Positions 1-7,357 of a stretch of DNA of 64,000 bases are shown in pieces (position 1 is the stretch's first letter; every line of letters starts with the position of its first letter). The DNA comes from Selenomonadales bacterium 4137-cl (lineage in GTDB: Bacteria > Bacillota > Negativicutes > Sporomusales > UBA7701). The DNA is taken from contig JAUOZS010000001.1 of the NCBI GenBank assembly GCA_032334055.1, positions 2,516,501 through 2,580,500 on the forward strand, written 5' to 3'. Below the pieces are notes generated by a model. That model had not been told where the DNA came from and did no database searches. It saw only the letters and a program-made list of their open reading frames with translations. The translations under genes were made by a program, and so were the position numbers.

Positions 1-121
1 TGGCCATCGCTTCGCAGGCCAAGAAATCATTGTACTGCCCCCGGGACATAAACAGCTGGTTCGCTTCCAGCGAATGATAGTTATCGTTTGTCAGCTTTAG
101 CGCCGGCGCTGCCGTTGCCAT
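1..121 (-). CDS. RecE-like PD-(D/E)XK phage nuclease, 5' end only (partial)
   Basis: Only the first 40 codons lie in the window. The ATG at 121 has a strong ribosome binding site (GGGAGG, about 9 nt upstream), and the peptide begins MATAAPALKL and continues with an LTNDNYHSLEAN stretch. That opening resembles the N-terminus of DUF3799-type PD-(D/E)XK nucleases (RecE or lambda-exonuclease-like) found in phage recombination modules; this comes from memory of the family, since no catalytic residues are in view. It overlaps the end of the preceding gene by 41 nt, so the two are probably translationally coupled. A processive 5'-3' exonuclease here would supply single strands to a partner annealing protein. 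The reading frame is secure; the family call is moderate. Confidence 0.55.
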   Translation of the reverse strand, partial: MATAAPALKLTNDNYHSLEANQLFMSRGQYNDFLACEAMA

Positions 122-1013
122 CGAACATTCCTCCCTGTTCCGCAGTTTGGCCGGCGCCCGCCGTAGCAGCCTGCGCCGCCTTGAACATCGCTTCAGTATT
201 CGTCGTTTCCCCGGCCTCGGCCGCGGGCAGCTTGAACCCTTCGAAAACATCCTCCCGCTTGGAAACGCCATCCTTGATAGCGTTGTAAACCTTACCGAGC
301 CGAAGCACATCCTTTTCGGAGAACCGCGCCGTAGGCAGGCCGATCAGCTTTTCCAGCATTTCCTTTGTCACCTGAAAATCCGTAAGGAACTTGTCCACCA
401 TATTCCGGATGCGATCCCCCAGCGGTTCGGGATTGGCGCCTATCAGGGTTTTGTCGCATTCCTTAACGGCCGCTTCCACGATATCCCCCGGAATGATCCC
501 CAGGATGCAGGCCCGCAGGCGCCGCGCGCCCATGTTGGCCGTCAGTTCGTAAACATCGCGCGGATCATCCAGCTTCTTGATGAACCCCTTGGCCTTGCGT
601 TCGTGCGGCACATAAAATTCCCGCGTCTGTCGCACATTGGTTTCAAGATCCCAGCAGTAGGCCAGCATAACGCTTTTGTCATCGCGCTGTTCCAGCTGCA
701 TGATGCCGTAATCCAGATTGCCCCACTCGCGGGCAAGGACTTCAGCCATCCGGATGCTGGGACCATCCACCTTTTCCCCGCCGCGGGAATATTCGTATGT
801 GGCGACTTCGGCCAGCGACTTGCGCCGACAGGCGTTCATTATCCGGGCATAAGCCAGATCAGCATCCCGCGGGAACCGTTTGGCCAGGACAGCCATGGCC
901 TGAATCTCCTGCGCTGCCCGCGTCACCAGCGCTTCGACGCCGGCGCCACGATGCGCTTGCAGTTCGGCCGGCGAAGCCGTGTTGAAGGTTTGAACGCTGG
1001 TCCCTTCGTTCAT
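81..1013 (-). CDS. phage protein, putative single-strand annealing protein (RecT position)
   Basis: A 310-residue soluble protein. It begins at an ATG preceded by GGGGAGGGG and lies 2 nt after the stop of the zinc-finger gene. The conserved-looking core (residues about 30-195) is rich in charged and aromatic residues; the last 60 residues are Ala/Gly/Glu-rich and probably disordered. I recall similar proteins in phages next to DUF3799 nucleases, where RecT/Red-beta-type annealing proteins usually sit. The function is therefore inferred from position (ATPase, zinc finger, this gene, exonuclease), not from a diagnostic motif. An ssDNA-binding or primosomal role is an alternative. Confidence 0.5.
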   Translation of the reverse strand: MNEGTSVQTFNTASPAELQAHRGAGVEALVTRAAQEIQAMAVLAKRFPRDADLAYARIMNACRRKSLAEVATYEYSRGGEKVDGPSIRMAEVLAREWGNLDYGIMQLEQRDDKSVMLAYCWDLETNVRQTREFYVPHERKAKGFIKKLDDPRDVYELTANMGARRLRACILGIIPGDIVEAAVKECDKTLIGANPEPLGDRIRNMVDKFLTDFQVTKEMLEKLIGLPTARFSEKDVLRLGKVYNAIKDGVSKREDVFEGFKLPAAEAGETTNTEAMFKAAQAATAGAGQTAEQGGMFDGNGSAGAKADKR

Positions 1014-1015
1014 GC

Positions 1016-1258
1016 CTACCCCTCCCCTTGTGCGTCGATTTGCACAATTTCCCGGAAAGCATACCGCGCTACCGATTCCCTTCCGTCGCCATCACGGAAA
1101 CTAACATGCAGATTATCGGGATAGATTTTGCCGGCCGTAACCTTCAACGGTTTAACAGCGTAAGGCTGGGGATGATCTTTTTCGTGCTGTTCGCACTTCG
1201 CGGCGTCTTTGAAGGTTTTCCCGCAGATCTCGCAGGAATAACTGGTTTTAGTGAGCAT
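1016..1258 (-). CDS. small C2H2 zinc-finger phage protein
   Basis: An 80-residue protein with a textbook classical zinc finger near its N-terminus: Cys-x2-Cys-x12-His-x3-His (residues about 9-29, CEICGKTF through HEKDH). The rest is a short beta-rich segment (KIYPDNLHVSF) followed by an acidic tail. It overlaps the end of the ATPase gene by 11 nt and almost abuts the next gene, so it is part of the early operon. It probably binds DNA or mediates a protein contact during phage recombination or replication. Classical C2H2 fingers are uncommon in bacterial genomes but do occur in mobile elements. Confidence 0.65.
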   Translation of the reverse strand: MLTKTSYSCEICGKTFKDAAKCEQHEKDHPQPYAVKPLKVTAGKIYPDNLHVSFRDGDGRESVARYAFREIVQIDAQGEG

Positions 1259-2822
1259 TTGCCACCGCCTCCGTTTCGATCACCAGATCGCCGTCCGTGA
1301 CCTCCGTCACGAAATACTGGAACGCCTTATCCACCAGGATCTGTTTTAGGAACTCCGCTTTTACCGTAGCGTCCAGGTGTTCCAGCTTGTCCACGCAGAT
1401 CAGCTTCAGCGGGTTATCCTTCGCGTAGGCCCGGGCGATATCCAGGCACACCCGCACCTGCTTGGAAGTTGATAGGTTCGACAGCGGCAGACCTTTGATC
1501 GTCACCATGCCGTTTTCATCGACGCCCAACCCTTCCAGCGGCAGTTCCACCGTGGCCAGCAGTTCGGCCGGCTTCGCGCGGCAGATCTGCACGAATCTAT
1601 CAAGCAGCGTAGCGCGTTCTTCGTACCCCTTCAGGCGATTGGCGATCTCCGCGACCTGTTTGGCCAGGGGGATGAATCCCTTCATTTCCTCCGCGTGCTT
1701 GGCTTTGAATTGCAGCGGTTCCGGATCTACGGCCGGATTGTTAGCCAGATAGGTTTCCGCGTTCTTTTTGGTTTCTGCCTGCTGATCCAGTTCGCGCTGC
1801 TTGTTCGCTTCGATCCCCTTCAGCGCTTCCTGCAGCTGCAGATCCAGCGCTTCAGTTTTGGCCTGCAGGCCGGTATCGTTCAGGTTATTCCAGCGCTCAA
1901 CCAGGACGGCCCGTTGCTTTTCCAGTTCAGCAATCTGATTATTGATATCGGTCAGCTGTGCTTCGATTTCCAACTTGGCCTTGTTGACTTCACCCAGCGC
2001 CTGCTGCGCCTTGAAGTTCCGAAAATCCTGCGCTTCATTGGCCTGCAGCTGGTATTTGTTTTTGATGTTGGCCACGTCCTGATCATACCGATCAATGACC
2101 AGCTGCGCCTTCTCCCGGGTGCTGTTGACGTTTTCGATGGCGCGGATCTGATCGTACATGGCCGACAGCTGCACGTTCTCCCAATCTTCCAGGCGGTAGT
2201 TATCGGGCAGGTTCTTCCTGACCGCGTCCAGTTCGGCTTCCGCGGACCGCACATCGCTGTTCGCCTGATGCCGGCCATCGTACCACCATTTTTCCATTTC
2301 CCGGACCACCTGCAGGCCATGCTTGGAGTAATCGACGGCCGGGATCTGATCAGGCCCGAACCATTCGGCAGCATCTTCGGCCGTGACGGAGATCGGCAGC
2401 ATCCCCAGGAGGATCCCGGTCTGTTCCGTATCCTTCTTGGCCATGAAATCCACCGGATTGAAGGCAAACACATCGCCCTTCCGCTTGCCGACCACTCCGA
2501 ACAGTTCCTTCAGGTAGCTTTCCGGCGTAGTAATGGGATGCCCCTTGATCGTTACCTTGGCGCTGGGATCTCCTTCGGCCGGGATACTGCGTTCGACTTT
2601 TAGACCATCATCGGTTTCCAGTTCCAGATAAGCCTGATCCTCGCCGGTTCGGACGAACTTCGCCCGCCGCTGCTGGTTATATAGCGCCTTTTCGATACAT
2701 TCCAGGATCGAAGTTTTCCCGCGCTCATTCCCCCCGCGGATCAGATTCACATGGCCGGCGTTCACCACCAGTTCCTTGATCCCCAGCGCGTTCCGGATCA
2801 CCAGCCGCTTGATCATCGACAT
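1248..2822 (-). CDS. SbcC/RecF-like AAA ATPase of phage
   Basis: A 524-residue ABC-class ATPase of the RecF/SbcC/Rad50 type. The N-terminal half-domain has a Walker A at residues 30-38 (GGNERGKTS). A long coiled-coil region occupies about 190-385. The C-terminal half has a Walker-B-like strand (LKLICVDKLEHLD, 472-484) in which the usual catalytic Glu after Asp is Lys. No Cys-x-x-Cys zinc hook is present in the coiled coil, unlike Rad50/SbcC. The start is supported by AGGGGG about 8 nt upstream. It likely works on DNA ends with the downstream annealing protein and nuclease. Its start overlaps the preceding gene by 98 nt. Confidence 0.75.
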   Translation of the reverse strand: MSMIKRLVIRNALGIKELVVNAGHVNLIRGGNERGKTSILECIEKALYNQQRRAKFVRTGEDQAYLELETDDGLKVERSIPAEGDPSAKVTIKGHPITTPESYLKELFGVVGKRKGDVFAFNPVDFMAKKDTEQTGILLGMLPISVTAEDAAEWFGPDQIPAVDYSKHGLQVVREMEKWWYDGRHQANSDVRSAEAELDAVRKNLPDNYRLEDWENVQLSAMYDQIRAIENVNSTREKAQLVIDRYDQDVANIKNKYQLQANEAQDFRNFKAQQALGEVNKAKLEIEAQLTDINNQIAELEKQRAVLVERWNNLNDTGLQAKTEALDLQLQEALKGIEANKQRELDQQAETKKNAETYLANNPAVDPEPLQFKAKHAEEMKGFIPLAKQVAEIANRLKGYEERATLLDRFVQICRAKPAELLATVELPLEGLGVDENGMVTIKGLPLSNLSTSKQVRVCLDIARAYAKDNPLKLICVDKLEHLDATVKAEFLKQILVDKAFQYFVTEVTDGDLVIETEAVANAH

Positions 2823-3312
2823 TCGCGGATCCCCCTTTCATTGGAATAATCCTTTGTTTCTGGCGCTGCAGCACTTCTTTGCGCAGCTTCCATTCCTGCT
2901 GCTGAACCCCCAGCAGCACTTCATCCTTGTGCGTGAACATCGCTTCCTTCTGGATCGTGTCCTTGACCGCTTGCAGAGCAGCTTCGTATTCCACGGTATC
3001 CAGCGGGATCATCGAAAGATAGCCGGCCATCGCGTCCATCAGGGTATGCTTGCCTGACATATAGGAGTAGAAAAGATCCCGGCCTATCTGATCGGCGCGT
3101 TCTTTTGCAATCAACTCTATGTAGTTATCAGGGATCTTTGCCGTCTTTTTGGCCGTTCTCTCCGTGGTGACCACCGGCTGCGGCGCCTCTGCATAGTCCC
3201 GGAACGGATACCCGCGCACCCACCGATCAGCCCACGCCGCCATCCGGGTTACTTCCTCCTGGATCACGGCCAGATTTAGCGGCAGGATGCAGACAGTATC
3301 ATGCGTTTTCAC
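2725..3312 (-). CDS. phage hypothetical protein
   Basis: A 195-residue protein I do not recognise. GTG start at 3312 with AAGGGGG upstream. The middle (residues about 60-165) is predicted helical with a charged, coiled-coil-like segment (WKLRKEVLQRQKQR). The last 35 residues are low complexity and lie entirely inside the 98-nt overlap with the ATPase gene, so the C-terminus may simply be read-through to the next available stop. It sits in the leftward early operon between a small membrane protein and the ATPase. Confidence 0.6.
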   Translation of the reverse strand: MKTHDTVCILPLNLAVIQEEVTRMAAWADRWVRGYPFRDYAEAPQPVVTTERTAKKTAKIPDNYIELIAKERADQIGRDLFYSYMSGKHTLMDAMAGYLSMIPLDTVEYEAALQAVKDTIQKEAMFTHKDEVLLGVQQQEWKLRKEVLQRQKQRIIPMKGGSANVDDQAAGDPERAGDQGTGGERRPCESDPRGE

Positions 3313-3324
3313 ATCATCACCCCC

Positions 3325-3534
3325 TTACCATGGAATTTGACCGGTCAGGCGCCAGTACAAGATGATCGCGTGCGCCCACGCATAGGCCAGCGCTGCGCAG
3401 AGGAAAAGCAGAATTGCCACCCACTTCACCAGCAGCCATATTCGCCGATTGCGCTTTTCCCGCGCAGCCCGCTGATCAGCTAACCGATGCGCCATGGAAG
3501 TCCGGAGGATCCTCCGGTAAACCGATGCCACCAC
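3325..3534 (-). CDS. small single-pass membrane protein of phage
   Basis: A 69-residue protein with a basic N-terminus (RRILRTSMAHRLADQRAAREKRNRR) followed by one strong transmembrane helix (about residues 32-55, IWLLVKWVAILLFLCAALAY). A GTG start immediately after the stop of the HTH gene, with GGGGG about 10 nt upstream inside that gene, suggests translational coupling; an internal ATG at codon 14 is an alternative start. Function unknown. Confidence 0.55.
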   Translation of the reverse strand: MVASVYRRILRTSMAHRLADQRAAREKRNRRIWLLVKWVAILLFLCAALAYAWAHAIILYWRLTGQIPW

Positions 3535-3738
3535 CTAGCACACCCCCTTCCAGTTATGGAACCAATCAATGATCAGCCAGACCGGATAGCGCGGCTGTTT
3601 CCCCACATACCTATGCGGGATCTCTTTCCGGCGCGTCAATTCGTAAATGGTATCCTTTGATACGCCGAGCAGTTTGGCAGTTTGAATCGCATTCAGCAAA
3701 TCGTCCGCGCAAATCTTATCCGGCTTCGGAATGACCAC
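3535..3738 (-). CDS. helix-turn-helix protein, excisionase/MerR-like (HTH_17)
   Basis: A 67-residue DNA-binding protein. Residues about 12-52 carry the winged-helix pattern of excisionase-family domains (IQTAKLLGVSKDTIYELTRRKEIPHRYVG), typical of Xis and related recombination directionality factors. GTG start with AGGCGG upstream. As the second gene of the leftward operon of an integrated element, it could be the Xis that directs excision with the integrase at 5184-6461; a transcriptional role is equally possible. Confidence 0.7.
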   Translation of the reverse strand: MVIPKPDKICADDLLNAIQTAKLLGVSKDTIYELTRRKEIPHRYVGKQPRYPVWLIIDWFHNWKGVC

Positions 3739-3801
3739 TTTTCACACCGCCTTTCGTTTACAACTCTCAATCAACAAAAGCCACCACATTTCCCGTTGTT
3801 G

Positions 3802-4047
3802 TCATTTTTTAATTACAATAGGGGTAAAAAAATACTCTGACGAATACCCAGGAAATGCGGTTTTGAATGCGGCAATCGTGCCACCGCCTGCAGAGGAACC
3901 AACCTTGAATAATTTCGTAATTTGTCCTCTGCTTAATCCGACAAAATGTGCCAAAGCTGCTTTATTCTTGATTTTGTGATCATTCATGGCGCGTTCAATA
4001 TTTGCGATTATCGGACACATTTTTACATTTTTCGATACTTCCGACAT
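3802..4047 (-). CDS. Cro-like small HTH regulator
   Basis: An 81-residue protein. The start is set at the ATG at 4047, where AAGGAGGGG lies about 10 nt upstream; longer in-frame starts lack such a site. An HTH segment (AALAHFVGLSRGQITKLFKV, residues about 32-51) fits a lambda-repressor/Cro-type fold, without a peptidase domain. It is transcribed divergently from the CI/LexA-like gene at 4218, the classic lysis/lysogeny switch arrangement, and heads the leftward early operon. Probably the Cro counterpart. Confidence 0.65.
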   Translation of the reverse strand: MSEVSKNVKMCPIIANIERAMNDHKIKNKAALAHFVGLSRGQITKLFKVGSSAGGGTIAAFKTAFPGYSSEYFFTPIVIKK

Positions 4048-4099
4048 AACATGCTCCCCTCCTTTCGCATGAAGATTGTAATTTTTTGTTGTCATTTTT

Positions 4100-4129
4100 A
4101 TTCTACACTTCGACATTTACTGCTGTCAA
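4100..4129 (-). promoter_or_regulatory. leftward early promoter
   Basis: On the minus strand, TTGACA (4124-4129) and TAGAAT (4100-4105) are separated by 18 nt, a near-consensus vegetative promoter driving the Cro-like gene. An AAAAATGACAACA-type sequence occurs just downstream (about 4087-4100) and again at about 3797-3809, which may be regulator binding sites. Confidence 0.75.
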
Positions 4130-4149
4130 CAAAAATTTACTTTTCCACT

Positions 4150-4186
4150 CATAACCGTTTACTATTGGAAACAGTTATGGTAAAAT
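4150..4186 (+). promoter_or_regulatory. repressor-gene promoter with palindromic operator
   Basis: An imperfect palindrome with arms CATAACCGTTTAC (4150-4162) and GGAAACAGTTATG (4167-4179) covers the spacer and -35 region of a promoter with TTTACT (4158-4163), 17 nt, and TAAAAT (4181-4186, TGG-extended). It lies 32 nt before the repressor start, suggesting autoregulation by the repressor or competition with the Cro-like protein. Confidence 0.65.
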
Positions 4187-4217
4187 ATTGATGAATTGAA
4201 AAGAAAGGATGGATTCC

Positions 4218-4853
4218 ATGTCCGATATCACTCCTGTAGGTGAATTAATATTATCTGCCATAGAAGAAAAAGGATGGAGCCAACGAGAACTTGCAGCACG
4301 CGCTGGGATTAGCAATACAGAAGTTGGGAAAATAATAAAAAAAGGGGAGCGCAAAAAGCCCCCAATAAACAATGTTATTAAAATAGCTAAAGCCCTCGGA
4401 AAACCTACTGAACCATTCTTAAATGCGTTAGGCGTTACAATTCTTTCATTAGCACCAACCACATCAGGCGGACGCGTAAAAATCCCGATTATAGGAACAG
4501 TAAAAGCTGGATACAATGGGCTAGCCTATGAAGATTTTATGGGTGACGAATGGACTGATCGAGACGAATTAAGCGTAGGGTATGATTATCGATGGTTAAA
4601 AGTTAAAGGCGATAGTATGATCAACGCAGGCATATTTGATGGAGATTTAGCCTTAGTTAGAATTCAATCAGATGTTGAAAATGGATCGCTGGCCGTAATA
4701 GTAATTGATGGTGAAGAAGGAACAATTAAGAGAGTTTATAAAGAGAACGGCACCCTGATACTCCAATCAGCAAATCCTAACATCCCCCCGCGGATCGTCA
4801 AAGAAGATTATTACATTATGGGAGTAGTAAAGCAAATTAAGAGAAAATTTTAG
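4218..4853 (+). CDS. CI/LexA-like phage repressor (HTH + S24 peptidase)
   Basis: A 211-residue repressor. The start is placed at the second ATG (4218) because AAAGG immediately abuts the first ATG at 4209. Residues about 5-72 form an Xre-type HTH (SQRELAARAGISNTEVGKII). Residues about 88-211 form the S24/LexA peptidase: cleavage pair Ala97-Gly98 (TVKAGYNG), catalytic Ser133 (GDSM) and Lys171 (GTIKRVY). It keeps the element dormant and should self-cleave when RecA is activated. It heads the rightward lysogeny operon with the membrane protein and integrase. This stretch is visibly AT-richer than the flanking host DNA. Confidence 0.93.
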   Translation: MSDITPVGELILSAIEEKGWSQRELAARAGISNTEVGKIIKKGERKKPPINNVIKIAKALGKPTEPFLNALGVTILSLAPTTSGGRVKIPIIGTVKAGYNGLAYEDFMGDEWTDRDELSVGYDYRWLKVKGDSMINAGIFDGDLALVRIQSDVENGSLAVIVIDGEEGTIKRVYKENGTLILQSANPNIPPRIVKEDYYIMGVVKQIKRKF

Positions 4854-4868
4854 AGAGAGGCGAAAAGC

Positions 4869-5180
4869 ATGTATTTAATGCTGTTTTCTTTAGGATTTTG
4901 CGGATGGGGAAGCTACTATTTTTTAAAAGGAATCAGCGCCGGATATAATACAGATATTTTGCTAGGTGGTGTTTTTATGGGATTAGGCCTAAATATTTCC
5001 CTTATACACCCCATGACAATTATATTAAGTATCGTCGCTTCTGTTGTCGGATACTTTTTTTTATCAAGCTGGTATTATGGATTATTTGGTTACTGGCTAG
5101 TTCAATCCGGGATATTTTTAATTATGACAGGAATTCCATTTATTGCCGCCACAATAACTGCTTTTCTCGCAAGGAGGTAA
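4869..5180 (+). CDS. small polytopic membrane protein in the lysogeny operon
   Basis: A 103-residue very hydrophobic protein with about three to four membrane helices (around residues 3-20, 28-46, 49-68 and 75-98). It lies between repressor and integrase, 15 nt after the repressor stop and 3 nt before the integrase start, so it should be expressed in the lysogen. I do not recognise the family. Genes in this slot are often superinfection-exclusion or other lysogenic-conversion factors; that role is inferred only from position. Confidence 0.65.
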   Translation: MYLMLFSLGFCGWGSYYFLKGISAGYNTDILLGGVFMGLGLNISLIHPMTIILSIVASVVGYFFLSSWYYGLFGYWLVQSGIFLIMTGIPFIAATITAFLARR

Positions 5181-5183
5181 TCA

Positions 5184-6461
5184 GTGAGCATACAGGAAAA
5201 GAACGGAATATGGTATGCGGTTATCATGTACCGGGATCCCCTAACCAACAAGAAGAAGTATAAATGGGTGCGGGCCGGGAAATCCTCTAAGGAGGCCGAA
5301 AAGCTGGAACGCAGCCTGCGGACCGATCTTGACCGGGGGAATATCACCTTTTCGGATAAAACCACCCTGGAAAAGTTTCTCAACCAATGGTTGGAAATAG
5401 TAATTAAACCAAATTTACGTGCATCAACATACGCTAATTACAAAGTCCAGATAAAGAATATCAGCAAGAATCTTGGCAACACCGATCTGATCAAACTGAA
5501 GGCCCCACAAATTCAGGCGCACTATAACAGCGAATTGCAGCGCCCGCTGAAAAAAGACAAGGATGGCAACGTGGTGAAAACCGTCCGTCCCACATCCGTC
5601 CGTCTGCAGCACTCCATCCTGACCATGGCCCTGGATAAAGCGGTGGAATGGCAGCTGATCCCAAAGAACCCCTGCAACTTTACCGATCCCCCACAGAAGA
5701 ACAAACCGAAAAATGCCGCCTACGCGCCCCAGCACGTCCAAACGGCCATTGATATAGCGGAGGATACCAATCTATACTTACCGGTCTTGCTGGGCTTCCT
5801 GTGCGGCCTACGGCGGGGAGAAATATGTGGCCTCCGCTGGTCGGATCTGAACTTAAGGGAAAAGTACGCGAAGGTGCAGCACAGTCTGGACCGGATGAAT
5901 ATCGATGATGCGATCAGGCTGCACAAGGATGGCATAGTGGCATGGTACGGCTACCCCAGCAAGGATAATAAATCCGTCCTGGCGCTGGGGCCGGTCAAAA
6001 CAGATGAAAGCGAAGGATACGTTTCCCTGCCGACAATCGTTATCAACGAACTCCGCATGGAACTCCTGGCGCAGATCATCCAGATGGAACGGCTTGGACC
6101 CTCCTATCACGATCATGATTTCGTTTGGATATGGGATGACGGCCGGCCGCATGATCCGGATTACTTATACCACTCTTTCAAGAAGATGATCCGGCGCCAG
6201 AATAAGGCGGTGGACGATGATTCGAAGATCCCGGCCAACGAAAAGGAAGCCCGGAAGTTACCCGATATTCGGCCCCACGATATGCGCCATACACACGCCA
6301 CCCTGCTGCTGCGCAGCAAGATCGATACCAAGATCGTCAGCCAAAAGCTACGCCACAAAAAGGCGTCATTCACCCAGGATTATTACCAGCACGTTCACAA
6401 GGATATGCAGGAAGAAACGGCCAATGTAATGGATGAAATGTTTGGGAAAAAAGACGATTAA
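5184..6461 (+). CDS. int: tyrosine-family integrase
   Basis: A 425-residue phage-type integrase. It has an N-terminal AP2-like arm-binding segment (GIWYAVIMYRDPLTNKKKYK, about 8-27), a core-binding SAM-like domain (about 60-165) and a catalytic domain with Arg210 (GLRRGE), His365-x-x-Arg368 (PHDMRH), Arg390-His391 (LRHKKA) and the Tyr nucleophile at about 400 (DYYQH). GTG start with AAGGAGG 6 nt upstream, right after the membrane-protein stop. It ends 84 nt before the 3' end of tRNA-Ala, the expected layout for an element integrated at that tRNA by this enzyme. Confidence 0.95.
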   Translation: MSIQEKNGIWYAVIMYRDPLTNKKKYKWVRAGKSSKEAEKLERSLRTDLDRGNITFSDKTTLEKFLNQWLEIVIKPNLRASTYANYKVQIKNISKNLGNTDLIKLKAPQIQAHYNSELQRPLKKDKDGNVVKTVRPTSVRLQHSILTMALDKAVEWQLIPKNPCNFTDPPQKNKPKNAAYAPQHVQTAIDIAEDTNLYLPVLLGFLCGLRRGEICGLRWSDLNLREKYAKVQHSLDRMNIDDAIRLHKDGIVAWYGYPSKDNKSVLALGPVKTDESEGYVSLPTIVINELRMELLAQIIQMERLGPSYHDHDFVWIWDDGRPHDPDYLYHSFKKMIRRQNKAVDDDSKIPANEKEARKLPDIRPHDMRHTHATLLLRSKIDTKIVSQKLRHKKASFTQDYYQHVHKDMQEETANVMDEMFGKKDD

Positions 6462-6503
6462 TTTTTTTGTGGCCGCGGGATTAGAAAACGGATTAGATAA
6501 ACG

Positions 6504-6534
6504 AAAAAGGTTCCGGAGAAAAATCCCCGGAACC
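6504..6534 (-). terminator. Rho-independent terminator after tRNA-Ala
   Basis: Stem GGTTCCGG (6509-6516) and CCGGAACC (6527-6534), followed on the minus strand by a T run (6504-6508). It lies 12 nt past the tRNA 3' end and separates the tRNA transcript from the convergent integrase gene. Confidence 0.8.
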
Positions 6535-6545
6535 CTTGTCGTGAC

Positions 6546-6621
<76 letters not shown>

Positions 6622-6658
6622 ATATTCACTTGGTGCGGTTGTCCTGCCGACATAGAGT

Positions 6659-6688
6659 ATAATATCATAACGGGCGAAGTAATGTCAA
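6659..6688 (-). promoter_or_regulatory. tRNA-Ala promoter
   Basis: Minus-strand TTGACA (6683-6688), 18-nt spacer, TATTAT (6659-6664), 38 nt upstream of the tRNA 5' end. Confidence 0.8.
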
Positions 6689-6712
6689 CAGGTTTTCTGG
6701 TGGTACTTTTTA

Positions 6713-6734
6713 GGGGGATGCGTCGGCATCCCCC
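6713..6734 (-). terminator. GC-rich hairpin after the superoxide dismutase gene
   Basis: A perfect 9-bp stem GGGGGATGC/GCATCCCCC with a GTCG loop, 12 nt past the stop. It has no T run on the minus strand, so it may act as a transcript 3'-end stabiliser rather than an intrinsic terminator. Confidence 0.45.
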
Positions 6735-6745
6735 GCCCCGTTTCC

Positions 6746-7357
6746 TCACAGTAGCCGGCCTTCGGCCGCCTCCCAGTTGATGTTGCGGAAGAAGGCCTCG
6801 ATGTAGTCGGCCCGCCTGGCGGCGTAGTCGAGCATGTAGGCGTGTTCGAAGACGTCCATAACGAGGATGGGGTTGCAGCCTGCCGGATGCCCGGTGTCGT
6901 GCTCGTTGATCCAGAAGTTGATGAGCCGGCCATTGTTTACGTCCTGATACAGAACGACCCAGCCTATGCCCCGCATCGCGCCGGTTACCTTAAAATCCTT
7001 GGCCCATTCGCCCGGGCCGCCGAAGTCCTCGGTCATCCGGGCGGCCAGCAAACCTTCGGGGACGAGGATGCCGTCGCCACCAAGGTTTTCGAAGTAGAGC
7101 TCGTGCAGGCGCATGCCGTTGAATTCCCAGCCCAGGCGACGTCTGAGTTCGGCGTATTCGGGGGAGGATGTTTTCCCGGCCGGCGCCGCTTCGCGAAGGA
7201 GGCCGAGGAGTTTGTTGGTGTTGGCGACATAGCCCTGATAAAGGCCAAAATGGGTTTTAAGCAACGTTTCGCTGAACCCGTCCATGCCGAGGAGGGAGGA
7301 GTAGTCGCTGGCGTTATATAGAATCTCCGTGCCGGTCAGGTTGGCCTGTTGTCCCAA
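6746..7357 (-). CDS. Fe/Mn superoxide dismutase
   Basis: A 203-residue cytoplasmic Fe/Mn-type superoxide dismutase converting superoxide to peroxide and oxygen. Metal-ligand regions are visible: His in KTHFGLYQGYV (about residue 35), His in MRLHELYFENLGG, and Asp and His in MDVFEHAYMLDY. The TTG start at 7357 is supported by AAGGAGG 8-9 nt upstream and lies inside the 3' end of cvfB (44-nt overlap), so the two are coupled. Compared with classical SodA/SodB, the segment before the last Asp is unusual (NEHDTGHPAGCNPILVM). It is a plausible oxygen-defence gene in an anaerobe. Confidence 0.9.
   Translation of the reverse strand: MGQQANLTGTEILYNASDYSSLLGMDGFSETLLKTHFGLYQGYVANTNKLLGLLREAAPAGKTSSPEYAELRRRLGWEFNGMRLHELYFENLGGDGILVPEGLLAARMTEDFGGPGEWAKDFKVTGAMRGIGWVVLYQDVNNGRLINFWINEHDTGHPAGCNPILVMDVFEHAYMLDYAARRADYIEAFFRNINWEAAEGRLL

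Noticed and set aside
1..6545. Second attachment-site copy inside the window
   Set aside because: I found no second match to the tRNA-Ala 3' end by eye; the element extends beyond the left edge.
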